A DNA stretch of 63,864 nt from Xanthobacteraceae bacterium (GTDB lineage: Bacteria; Pseudomonadota; Alphaproteobacteria; Rhizobiales; Xanthobacteraceae). A program made the translations under genes and the position numbers. Under the pieces are notes generated by a model, which did not search any database, was not told the DNA's origin, and was given only the letters and a program-made list of their open reading frames with translations. The stretch lies in contig JARLJA010000079.1 in NCBI GenBank assembly GCA_031291445.1, positions 1-63,864 of the forward strand, in the 5' to 3' direction. Shown here one piece after another: positions 25,584 to 34,376 of this stretch. Within the stretch, counting starts at the first letter, position 1. Each line of letters opens with the position of its first letter.

Positions 25584-27470
25584 GTGCGCGTCGACGTCGC
25601 AGATGAGGCGAACAGGCCTGCCGGGCCGCGGGTTGTCACCGCTCTCATCGCGCTCGGCTGGGCCATCGCCGTGTCGATCCATGGCGCCTGGATCCCGGGC
25701 GGAAACCTTGCTGCCAGCGCCGAGCCTGCGGCTCGATCGGCCCACGGCCTTGCGATGATCGGAGAACCGGCGCTTCCACCCGACTTCGACCATCTCCCTT
25801 ATGCCAACCCCGCCGCGCCCAAGGGCGGACGGCTGGTGATCGGGCTGCCGGGAACGTTCGACAGCCTCAATCCCTTCATCGTCCGGGGCAGCGCCGTGCC
25901 GCAGATCCGCGGCTACGTGGTTGAAAGCCTGCTCGCCCGCGGCCAGGACGAGCCCTTCACGCTCTACGGCCTTCTGGCGCGCAGCATCGACATCGACGAC
26001 GCGCGCAGCTTCATCACCTTCCGCATCGATCCTCGCGCGCGGTTTTCCAACGGAGAGCCGGTGACCGCCGAGGATGTGGTGTTTTCCTGGCGGCTGCTGC
26101 GCGACAAGGGCCGGCCCAACTACCGGATCTACTACGGCAAGATCGCGCGTGCCGAGATCCTCGATCCCCTGACGGTGCGGTTCGATTTCGGCGGCGTCAG
26201 CGACCGCGAGCTGCCGCTCATCCTCGGGCTGATGCCGATCCTCGACCACACCACGGTGGATGACGCGCGCTTCGAAGAGACGTCGCTGGCGCCGCCGGTC
26301 GGCTCCGGGCCCTATCGCGTCACCAGCGTCAAGGCTGGAGCGAGCCTGACGCTCACGCGCGCCCCGGAGTATTGGGGTCGGGATCTTCCGGTCAATCGCG
26401 GACTGTGGAACTTCGACGAGGTCCGGCTCGATTTCTACCGCGAGGCGAACGGCGCTTTCGAGGCGTTCAAGCGCGGCCTGTACGATTTCCGCCGGGAAGA
26501 TGAGCCGCTGCGCTGGCACGAGGGCTACGACTTTCCGGCGGCCCGGCGCGGCGACGTGATCCGCGACGAGATCGTCACCGGGCTGCCGAAACCGACCGAG
26601 TATCTGGTGTTCAACACCCGCCGCGCGGTGTTCGCCGACCTCAGGGTGCGCCAGGCGCTCACCATGCTGTTCGACTTCAACTGGATCAACCGCAACTACT
26701 GGTTCGGGCTGTACGCCCGCGCCGGCGGCTTCTTCGCCGGCTCGGAACTGTCGGCCTACGGCCAGCCCGCCACGGCGCGGGAGCGCGAGCTGCTCAAGCC
26801 CTATGACGGCGTGGTGCGGCCGGACATCCTCGATGGCAGCTGGCGATTGCCCGCCAGCGACGGCTCGGGCCGCGACCGCACGGTGCTGTCGGCGGCGCTG
26901 CGGCTCCTGGACGCCGCCGGCTACGAGCTCGACGGCCTGACGCTGCGCAACCGCGCCACCAAGGCGCCGCTCGCCTTCGAGATCCTGGTGACCACCCGGG
27001 ACCAGGAGCGGATCGCCCTCGCCTATGCCAGCGACGTCAAGCGCGCCGGCATTGCCGCGACCGTCCGCGCCGTCGACGCCGCGCAGTTCGACCAGCGGCG
27101 GCTGGCCTACGACTTCGACATGATCGACAACCGCTGGGACCAGTCGCTGTCGCCCGGCAACGAGCAGAGCTTCTACTGGGGCAGCGCCGCCGCGGACATT
27201 CCGGGGACCCGCAACTACATGGGCGTCAAGGAGCCCGCCATCGACGCCATGATCGCGGCCATGCTGGAGGCCCGCGAGCGGCCCGATTTCGTCGCCGCCG
27301 TCCGGGCGCTGGACCGCATCCTGATGACGGGGTTCTACGCCATCCCGCTTTACCAGATCGAGAAGCAATGGATCGCCCGATGGAATCGGATACAACAGCC
27401 TCAGACCCGCGCGCTGAGCGGCTATCTGCCCGAGACTTGGTGGCAGAGCCCCTCGACGCACGGCCCCTGA
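25584..27470 (+). CDS. Peptide-type ABC transporter substrate-binding protein (YejA-like)
   Basis: A 628-residue family-5 solute-binding protein with an N-terminal signal segment (VVTALIALGWAIAVSIHGAW). The mature start HGLAMIGEPALPPDFDHLPYANP plus APKGGRL is characteristic of the YejA group. The usual SBP5 blocks follow: FDSLNPFIVRG, FSNGEPVTAEDVVFSWRLLRDKG and VGSGPYRVTSV. YejA-type proteins bind peptides or microcin-C-like compounds. No permease or ATPase genes lie next to it, so it is an orphan or works with a distant YejBEF. The start is a GTG at 25584, behind AAGGGG. Confidence 0.9.
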   Translation: MRVDVADEANRPAGPRVVTALIALGWAIAVSIHGAWIPGGNLAASAEPAARSAHGLAMIGEPALPPDFDHLPYANPAAPKGGRLVIGLPGTFDSLNPFIVRGSAVPQIRGYVVESLLARGQDEPFTLYGLLARSIDIDDARSFITFRIDPRARFSNGEPVTAEDVVFSWRLLRDKGRPNYRIYYGKIARAEILDPLTVRFDFGGVSDRELPLILGLMPILDHTTVDDARFEETSLAPPVGSGPYRVTSVKAGASLTLTRAPEYWGRDLPVNRGLWNFDEVRLDFYREANGAFEAFKRGLYDFRREDEPLRWHEGYDFPAARRGDVIRDEIVTGLPKPTEYLVFNTRRAVFADLRVRQALTMLFDFNWINRNYWFGLYARAGGFFAGSELSAYGQPATARERELLKPYDGVVRPDILDGSWRLPASDGSGRDRTVLSAALRLLDAAGYELDGLTLRNRATKAPLAFEILVTTRDQERIALAYASDVKRAGIAATVRAVDAAQFDQRRLAYDFDMIDNRWDQSLSPGNEQSFYWGSAAADIPGTRNYMGVKEPAIDAMIAAMLEARERPDFVAAVRALDRILMTGFYAIPLYQIEKQWIARWNRIQQPQTRALSGYLPETWWQSPSTHGP

Positions 27471-27490
27471 CGCAAGCCGGACCCAGCACC

Positions 27491-29050
27491 GTGCAAGACC
27501 GCACCGATGGCAGACGACAAGCGAATGGCAGCGCGGCGCCCGGCGGTCCGCCGCACGGCGCGCCTCCCTCGCTTGACGACATCTTCCGCCGCATCGTGGC
27601 GCGCCAGCCCCACGTCCCGGCGCTGGTGGACCCGCCGGACAAGCGGCGGGTCACTGGAGAGCCTCCCACGGGCCTGACCTATGCGGAAGCGGACCTCGCC
27701 GTGACCGCGTTGGCCGCGCAGTTCGCGCAGTCCGGCCTGCCCACGGGCTCGGTGGTCGCGATCCAGCTCCCCAATACCGTCGAGTTCATCGTGACGGTGC
27801 TGGCGGCGCTGCGCGCCGGTCTCGTGGTCGCGCTGCTGCCCCAGCTCTGGCGCCAATCCGAAGTGTCGGCCGCGCTGAACCGCACCAGCGCCCGCGCCAT
27901 CATCACCATGGAGACGATCGACGGCGTCAATCACGCCGACCTCGCCATGAACGCCGCGGTGGAGGCGTTTTCGATCCGGCACGTCTTCGGCTTCGGCCGC
28001 AACCTGCCGGAAGGCATGACGCCGCTCGATCTCACCGCCGCCCCCGACGGCACGGAGGCGATGTTTCCGGTCCAGGATCCGCGCCGCGCCGCCGTGATCT
28101 CCTTCGACGTGACGGGCGAAGGTCCGCGCGCCGTGCCGCGGACCCATCTGCAGATGATGTCCGGCGGCCTTGCGATCTTCCTCGAAGCCGGCATCGGCCA
28201 GGGCGCGACGATGCTGTCGGCGGTCCAGCCATCGTCCTTCGCCGGGCTCGCGGCGTCGCTGGTGGTATGGCTGTTGAGCGGCGGCACGCTGTCGCTGCAC
28301 CATCCGTTCGACGACGAGGTGATGCTGCGGCAGCTTGCCGAGGAGGCTTGCACGACGTTCATCGCGCCCGCCCCCCTGATCCTCAGCCTCGCCGAATCCG
28401 ATCGGCTGCAGGGCCTCGCCGCCCTGCGCCACGTGGTCGGCCTGTGGCGAGCCCCCGAACAGGTGCTGTCGAGCGCTGAATGGAGCCTGACCTCGGCGAC
28501 ACTGACCGACGTCTACCTGTTCGGCGAGGTCGGGCTGTTCGGGGCCAGACGCGGCAGCGACGGGGCGCCGGCCCCGCTGCAACCCGGCCCGCACGGCGCC
28601 CCGCGCGCCGTCGCCGGCACGCCGATCGCCGGCGAAACCATCCTCACCCCCCACGGCACCCTGGCACTGCGCGGGCCAATGGTGCCGATCGCGGCCTACA
28701 AACCGCCGTCGGAACCGGGCGGACTGATGCTGTCGGCGCCAGCGTCGGTCGACCACGTCGACACCGGCTATGCGGCGCGGCGCGACCGCGCCAGCAGCGC
28801 CCTGTGCATCACCGCGCCGCCGTCCGGCATCATGGCGGTGGGCGGTTATCGCTTCCTGTCCAACGACCTCCAGGAATGGGCCAAGCGACTCGGACAGGGC
28901 ACCATGCTCACCGCGCTGCCGGACCGAATGAGCGGCTATCGCCTCGCCGGCCGCTCAACCGACAACGGTCGGGCCCGCGAAGCGCTGGCGGAGCTCGGCT
29001 TGAATCCGCTGATGGTCGAGGCGTTTCGGGAGCGCACCCGCGTCGAGTAG
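27491..29050 (+). CDS. Degenerate ANL-superfamily (AMP-forming synthetase-like) protein
   Basis: About 519 residues with the overall shape of an acyl-CoA ligase: SLDDIFRRIVARQP, LTYAEADLAVTALAAQFAQSG and VVAIQLPNTVEFIVTVLAALRAG are typical early blocks. The ATP-binding P-loop, normally SGTTGxPKG, reads FDVTGEGPRAVPRTH. The YGxTE-like position reads YLFGEVGLFG, and no C-terminal catalytic Lys motif is visible. It may be a non-catalytic or altered adenylation protein. The start is uncertain: I use the GTG at 27491, 20 bp past the previous stop; an ATG at 27380 would overlap the upstream gene by about 90 bp. Confidence 0.75.
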   Translation: MQDRTDGRRQANGSAAPGGPPHGAPPSLDDIFRRIVARQPHVPALVDPPDKRRVTGEPPTGLTYAEADLAVTALAAQFAQSGLPTGSVVAIQLPNTVEFIVTVLAALRAGLVVALLPQLWRQSEVSAALNRTSARAIITMETIDGVNHADLAMNAAVEAFSIRHVFGFGRNLPEGMTPLDLTAAPDGTEAMFPVQDPRRAAVISFDVTGEGPRAVPRTHLQMMSGGLAIFLEAGIGQGATMLSAVQPSSFAGLAASLVVWLLSGGTLSLHHPFDDEVMLRQLAEEACTTFIAPAPLILSLAESDRLQGLAALRHVVGLWRAPEQVLSSAEWSLTSATLTDVYLFGEVGLFGARRGSDGAPAPLQPGPHGAPRAVAGTPIAGETILTPHGTLALRGPMVPIAAYKPPSEPGGLMLSAPASVDHVDTGYAARRDRASSALCITAPPSGIMAVGGYRFLSNDLQEWAKRLGQGTMLTALPDRMSGYRLAGRSTDNGRAREALAELGLNPLMVEAFRERTRVE

Positions 29051-29156
29051 ACGTGGTGAGCCGGGATCCGGCGCAAAACAGCGCATCCACTTAACCCGCC
29101 ATTAAACGCGTCCGGCTAGCGTTCAAGCATCCTGCCATGACAAGCCCGGTTCGACG

Positions 29157-30383
29157 ATGGCGCCCCACGCACCCGTCCTTCGCATCTCCCGTGGCGACGC
29201 CTCTCCGCCCGGCTTCGAGGCTTTTCCGGTCATCGACGCGCGATGGGATGACGCCGCCGAGGCAATCGCGAATGTCGAGCCCGTGGCGGTGGTCGCGTTC
29301 GACCCCCACGAAGCGGGGCCGCGCCTGTCGGCCATCGCCGCCCAGATCGCGGCCATCGAACCCTACACCCCGCTGATCGTGGTCAACCCGGCGCCGGACG
29401 CCGAGCTCGCGTTCGGCCTTCCCTTCATGGCGCCAGGTGGCGACCTGTCGCGCCTGCAGGCCCGGCTCAGCGCCGCCCTGCGGGTGCGCGCCTTGCACGC
29501 GACCGTGCTGCGCCGAAGCGCCGACGCCGGCCTCCAGCAGACCGTGCCCGCCGGCGACCCACTGCATGACGCCAGCGTGCTGCTGCTCGGACGCGGCGCC
29601 TCGTTTCCCGGCCTCTCGATCGCATTCGGCGAGCGGCTGGGCGTGGTCGGAGGGTTCAGCATCGAGGCCGCCGCCAGGCATCTCAATGCCCGCGATTTCG
29701 ACGGCATTATCATTGGCGACGGCTTCAGCCCCCGCGTCGTCGACGCGTTCCTGACGGTGCTCTCCGAGGACGTTCGCTTCCGCACCCTGCCGGCGATCGC
29801 GGTCGGCTCGGCCGCGGCCTTCGTCACGCCGCCTGCGCTCGCCAATTACGAAAGCCTGCAGCTGCCGGCCCCGGAGGTCGCGGCGCTGGCGCTGCCCCTG
29901 ATCCGGCAGCACGCCTTCGAGGCCCGGCTCGAGCGCGCGCTGCTGTCGCTCGAGGCCGGCGGAACGCTCGATGCCAGGACCGGCCTGCTGGCGCCGGCAC
30001 CATTCCAGCGCGACTTCACCGCCGCGACCGCCGAGGCGCTCGCGCGCGGCACCAGCCTGTCGGCGGCGCGCTTCGTCATCGAGCCGGCGCACGACCGCAT
30101 CCGCCACGACGCCGCGCGCATCCTCGGCCGGCTGATGCGGAAGACTGATTTCGCGACGCTGGACGATGATGGTTCCATCCTCGTGGTGCTGACCGACACC
30201 GACCTGCGCACCGCCAACGGCATCGTCCGCCGCCTCGCCAGCGTTCTGCGGCAGACGCCCCACGGCCTCGGTCGTGACAGCCGCGTCGACCCCGCGGTGA
30301 CGCTGGTCACGCTGCTGCCGAGCGACACCGTAGCGTCGTTGCGCGCGCGGCTGATGCCGCAGGACCAGCGCGCCGCGTCGTGA
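29157..30383 (+). CDS. Degenerate GGDEF-like protein
   Basis: A 408-residue soluble protein. The C-terminal 150 residues follow the GGDEF layout: DARTGLLAPAPFQRDF stands for the usual D-x-LTGL-x-NRRxF start, and RLMRKTDFATLDDDGSILVVLTDTD aligns to the R-x-x-D-x-x-x-R-x-GGDEF-x-x-x-L-P-x-T-D core. GGDEF itself is replaced by DDGSI, so diguanylate cyclase activity is not expected. The N-terminal half resembles receiver folds (VVAFDPHEAG, PLIVVNPAPDAE) without a clear phospho-site. It starts 106 bp after the ANL-like gene, so co-transcription is possible. Confidence 0.7.
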   Translation: MAPHAPVLRISRGDASPPGFEAFPVIDARWDDAAEAIANVEPVAVVAFDPHEAGPRLSAIAAQIAAIEPYTPLIVVNPAPDAELAFGLPFMAPGGDLSRLQARLSAALRVRALHATVLRRSADAGLQQTVPAGDPLHDASVLLLGRGASFPGLSIAFGERLGVVGGFSIEAAARHLNARDFDGIIIGDGFSPRVVDAFLTVLSEDVRFRTLPAIAVGSAAAFVTPPALANYESLQLPAPEVAALALPLIRQHAFEARLERALLSLEAGGTLDARTGLLAPAPFQRDFTAATAEALARGTSLSAARFVIEPAHDRIRHDAARILGRLMRKTDFATLDDDGSILVVLTDTDLRTANGIVRRLASVLRQTPHGLGRDSRVDPAVTLVTLLPSDTVASLRARLMPQDQRAAS

Positions 30384-30404
30384 CCGCCCGGCGCCGCGCG
30401 CCGG

Positions 30405-33400
30405 TCACGCCGCCTTGCGACCCTCCGCCAGCGCGGCGAGATCGCGGAGAATGGTGGTGGTGCCTTCGAGCCGCTCCTCCGGCGTCTGCCAGTCCTGGAA
30501 GAACACCACCTTCATGTCAGGCCGGACCTTGGCCGCAGCGCCCTGGGTGCGGATGAAGGCCACCAGCCGCTCGGGATGGGCGAAGGCGTTGTCGCGGAAG
30601 GCGACCACCGCGCCCTTCGGCCCGGCGTCGACCTTCTCGACATTGGCGCGCCGGCAACAGGCCTTGATGGCGACCACCTTGAACAGGTAGCGCACCTCGT
30701 CGGGCAACGGCCCGAAGCGGTCGCGCAGCTCGGCCGCGAAATCGGCGATCTCGTCGTCGGTGTCGAGGTCGGCGAGCCGTCGATAGAGCGACAGCCGCAC
30801 CGAGAGATCCTTGACGTAGTCATCCGGGATCAGGACCGGCATGCCGAGCGTGATCTGCGGCGACCAGTGGTCGGCCACCGGCTCGGTGATGCCGGCCTTG
30901 AGGCTGGTGATCGCCTCCTCGAGCATCGACTGATAGAGCTCGAATCCGACCTCCTTGATGTGGCCCGACTGTTCCTCGCCGAGCAGGTTGCCGGAGCCGC
31001 GGATGTCGAGATCGTGCGAGGCGAGCTGGAATCCGGCGCCCAGGTTCTCGAGCGACTGCAGCACCTTGAGGCGGCGCTCCGCCTGTGGCGTGATCTTGTG
31101 CTGCGCCGGCAGCGTGAACAGCGCATAGGCGCGCAGCTTCGAGCGCCCGACCCGGCCGCGCAGCTGGTAGAGCTGGGCCAGCCCGAACATGTCGGCGCGG
31201 TGCACGATCAGCGTGTTGGCCGTGGGAATGTCGAGTCCGGACTCGATGATGGTGGTCGACAGCAGGATGTCGTACTTGCCGTCGTAGAACGCCGACATGA
31301 TGTCCTCGATCACGGCGGCCGGCATCTGGCCGTGGGCGACCGCGACCTTCATCTCCGGCACGTGCTTGTCGAGGAATTCCTTGGCCTCGGCGAGATCGTC
31401 GATGCGCGGGCAGACATAGAAGGCCTGGCCGCCGCGGTAGCGCTCGCGCAGCAGCGCTTCCCGCACCATCAGCGGATCGAACGGCGCCACGAAGGTGCGC
31501 ACCGCGAGCCGGTCGACCGGCGGCGAGGCGATGATCGACAGTTCGCGCACCCCGGTGAGCGCGAGCTGCAACGTGCGCGGGATCGGGGTGGCGCTGAGCG
31601 TCAGCACGTGGATCTCGGCGCGCAGCTGCTTCAGCCGCTCCTTGTGGCTGACGCCGAAATGCTGCTCCTCGTCGACGATCAGCAGGCCGAGGTCCTTGAA
31701 CTTGATGGTCTTGCCGAGCAGCGCATGGGTGCCGACCACGATGTCGACGCTGCCGTCGGCGATGCCCTTCTTGACCCGGCTGAGCTCCTTGGCGTTGACC
31801 AGCCGCGACGCCTGGGCGACGTTGACCGGCAAACCGCGGAACCGCTCGGTGAAGTTCCTGGCATGCTGGCGCGCCAGCAGCGTGGTCGGGACCACCACCG
31901 CGACCTGCTTGCCGTCGAGCGCCACCGCGAAGGCAGCCCGCAGCGCCACCTCGGTCTTGCCGAAGCCGACGTCGCCGCAGATCAGGCGATCCATCGGGCG
32001 GCCGCTTTCGAGGTCCTTGAGCGTCGAGTTGATGGCGGCGAGCTGGTCCTCGGTCTCCTCGTAGGGAAACCGCGCGCAGAACTCGTCGTAGCTGCCCTGC
32101 TGCACCGGGCACTTCGGCGCCTCGTGCAGGAAGCGCTCGGCCGCGATCTTGATGAGGTCGCCGGCGATCTCGCGAATCCGGTTCTTGAGTCTGGCCTTGC
32201 GGGTCTGCCAGCCGCTGCCGCCGAGCCGGTCGAGCTCGACGTCGGTCTGCTCCGAGCCGTAGCGCGACAACAGCTCGATGTTCTCGACCGGCAGGTACAG
32301 CTTGGTGTCGCCGGCATAGCGGAGCTCGAGACAGTCGTGCGGCGCGCCGGCGACCTCCAGCGTCTGCAGCCCGACGAAGCGGCCGATGCCGTGCTCGACA
32401 TGGACGACGAGATCGCCCGGCGACAGGCTCGTGACCTCGGAAATGAAATTCTCGAGCTTGCGGCTGGCGCGCCGCGGTCGCACCAGGCGGTCGCCGAGAA
32501 TGTCCTGCTCGCTGATCACGGCGAAAGCATCGGTCTCGAAGCCGGCCTCGAGCCCGACCACGGCGAGCGTGGTCTCGTTGCGCGGGGTGGCCTGGACCGT
32601 GCGCCAGGCGTTGACCATGGTCAGGTTGAAGAGCTTGTGGTCGCGCAGCATGCTGGCCATGCGCTCGCGCGAGCCCTCGGTCCACAACGCCACCGTCACC
32701 TTCTTGCGCGCGGCCTGCAGGGCGTTGATGTGCGCGACCACCGCCTCGAACACGTTGACCGCGCTGTCGGCGCGCTCCGGCGCGAAGCTGCGCCCCGGGC
32801 GCAGCCCGGCGTCGACCACCTGGGTGCCGTCCTCCGGCACCGCGAACGGCGTCACGCGGACGAGGCGGCCGGCCTCGAGCCGCGCGCTCCATTCCTCGGC
32901 GCCCAGGTAGAGCCGGTCCGGCGGCAGCGGCTTGTAGACCACCCCGGACCCGGGTTGGTCGAGGGCCTCGCGGCGCGCCTCGTAATAGTCGCCGATCTGG
33001 GCGAGCCGCTCGCGGGCCGCCTCCTCGCCCTGCGGCTCGATCACCACCGGCGCGGCGCCGAGGTAATCGAACAGCGTGTCCATGCGGTCCATGAACAGCG
33101 GCAGCCAATGCTCCATGCCGGGATGACGGCGGCCCTCGCTGACCGCTTCGTAGAGCAGGTCGTCGCGGCCGGGCGCGCCGAACGCGGCGACATAGCCCAT
33201 GCGGAAGCGGCGAATGGTTTCGGTCACGAGCTGAAACTCGGATACCGGCACGAGGTCGAGCGCGCGCATGTCCAGCAGCGTGCGCTGGGTTTCGGCGTCG
33301 AAGGTCCGGATCGATTCCAGCGTGTCGCCGAAGAAGTCGAACCGGACCGGCTGGTCGAGACCGGCGGGAAACAGGTCGAGGATGCCGCCGCGCACCGCGT

Positions 33401-33929
33401 ATTCGCCGGATTCGCGGACCGTCGAGGACCGGCTGTAGCCGTTGTGCTCGAGCCAGGCGACGATCGAGTCCATCGGCACGGCGTGGCCGGGCGCCACCGA
33501 CAGCGCCTGCGCGGCCATCTCGGCCCGCGGCGGGACGCGCTGCAGGATCGCGTTCACGGTGGTGAGCACGATCAGCGGCTTGTCGCTGCCGGTCAACCGC
33601 GACAGCCGGGCCAGCGCGGTGACGCGCTGGGCGACGATGCCGCCATGGGGCGACACCCGATCATAGGGCTGGCAGTCCCAGGCCGGGAATTGCAGCACCG
33701 CGAGCTCGGGGGCGAAGAAGTCCAGCGCCCGGGCGAGCTGCGCCATCAGGGCGCCGTCGCGGCACACCACCGCGAGGCTCACCGCCGGCGGGTTCGGCTT
33801 CGCCGCCACCGCCCGCGCCAGGTCGGACACCACCAGCGCCTCGGCGCCCTCGGCGACGCTGGCGAGCGTCAGCGGCCTGCCGGGCGACAACAGATCCGCG
33901 GGCGAGCGCGCCGCCGACGGCCGGCTCAT
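30405..33929 (-). CDS. mfd: Transcription-repair coupling factor Mfd
   Basis: A 1174-residue Mfd, normal length for the family. The N-terminal UvrB-like module contains FPAWDCQPYDRVSPHGGI. A CarD-like RNA polymerase-binding domain (SLSPGDLVVHVEHGIGRFVGLQ) is followed by the RecG-like translocase, with Walker A CGDVGFGKTEVALRAAFA, DEEQ (LLIVDEEQHFGV) and YVCPRIDDL. It displaces stalled RNA polymerase and recruits UvrA. The start at 33929 overlaps the sdhE stop by four bases; the open frame continues far upstream across the recG antisense but that is a high-GC artefact. Confidence 0.96.
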   Translation of the reverse strand: MSRPSAARSPADLLSPGRPLTLASVAEGAEALVVSDLARAVAAKPNPPAVSLAVVCRDGALMAQLARALDFFAPELAVLQFPAWDCQPYDRVSPHGGIVAQRVTALARLSRLTGSDKPLIVLTTVNAILQRVPPRAEMAAQALSVAPGHAVPMDSIVAWLEHNGYSRSSTVRESGEYAVRGGILDLFPAGLDQPVRFDFFGDTLESIRTFDAETQRTLLDMRALDLVPVSEFQLVTETIRRFRMGYVAAFGAPGRDDLLYEAVSEGRRHPGMEHWLPLFMDRMDTLFDYLGAAPVVIEPQGEEAARERLAQIGDYYEARREALDQPGSGVVYKPLPPDRLYLGAEEWSARLEAGRLVRVTPFAVPEDGTQVVDAGLRPGRSFAPERADSAVNVFEAVVAHINALQAARKKVTVALWTEGSRERMASMLRDHKLFNLTMVNAWRTVQATPRNETTLAVVGLEAGFETDAFAVISEQDILGDRLVRPRRASRKLENFISEVTSLSPGDLVVHVEHGIGRFVGLQTLEVAGAPHDCLELRYAGDTKLYLPVENIELLSRYGSEQTDVELDRLGGSGWQTRKARLKNRIREIAGDLIKIAAERFLHEAPKCPVQQGSYDEFCARFPYEETEDQLAAINSTLKDLESGRPMDRLICGDVGFGKTEVALRAAFAVALDGKQVAVVVPTTLLARQHARNFTERFRGLPVNVAQASRLVNAKELSRVKKGIADGSVDIVVGTHALLGKTIKFKDLGLLIVDEEQHFGVSHKERLKQLRAEIHVLTLSATPIPRTLQLALTGVRELSIIASPPVDRLAVRTFVAPFDPLMVREALLRERYRGGQAFYVCPRIDDLAEAKEFLDKHVPEMKVAVAHGQMPAAVIEDIMSAFYDGKYDILLSTTIIESGLDIPTANTLIVHRADMFGLAQLYQLRGRVGRSKLRAYALFTLPAQHKITPQAERRLKVLQSLENLGAGFQLASHDLDIRGSGNLLGEEQSGHIKEVGFELYQSMLEEAITSLKAGITEPVADHWSPQITLGMPVLIPDDYVKDLSVRLSLYRRLADLDTDDEIADFAAELRDRFGPLPDEVRYLFKVVAIKACCRRANVEKVDAGPKGAVVAFRDNAFAHPERLVAFIRTQGAAAKVRPDMKVVFFQDWQTPEERLEGTTTILRDLAALAEGRKAA

Positions 33930-34216
33930 GCGTCGGTATCCGCCGCGGGAAACGCCTTGATGCGCGGCAGGAGACCATGGGCGAGCTCCGGCGGAATCGC
34001 GGCCGCGCCGCTCAGCATGGCGAACAGGTCGGGGTCGGGCATCTCGCCGAGGCGCTCCAGCTCGTCGACCTCGGCCTCCGACAGGTCGGCGATATGGGCG
34101 TCGGCGAAGCGGCCCAGAATGAGGTCCATCTCGCGCGTGCCGCGATGCCAGCAGCGAAACAGTAGCCGTTTGCGTCGATCGCTCAATCCCTGGCTCGACC
34201 GTGTCGTTCCCGTCAT
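33926..34216 (-). CDS. sdhE: FAD assembly factor SdhE
   Basis: A 96-residue SdhE/DUF339 protein. The defining run RCWHRGTREMDLILGRFAD contains the RGxxE motif needed for flavinylation of succinate dehydrogenase SdhA. It overlaps mfd by four bases, a sdhE-mfd arrangement common in alphaproteobacteria. It is divergent from recG, with about 160 bp between the starts. Confidence 0.93.
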   Translation of the reverse strand: MTGTTRSSQGLSDRRKRLLFRCWHRGTREMDLILGRFADAHIADLSEAEVDELERLGEMPDPDLFAMLSGAAAIPPELAHGLLPRIKAFPAADTDA

Positions 34217-34376
34217 CCGTACAATCCAATCCCGTCAAACGCCAAAAGCCCGGACGTGCCGGGCGGTCTGGTATAACCTCGACCTTCGCCGATGTCAGCA
34301 GCTCCCTTGCGCTGCATGGCTCATTCCCGAAAACTGGAGCGGTCAGCGATCCGTTGCGCCGCGAGTCGGTCTCTCC

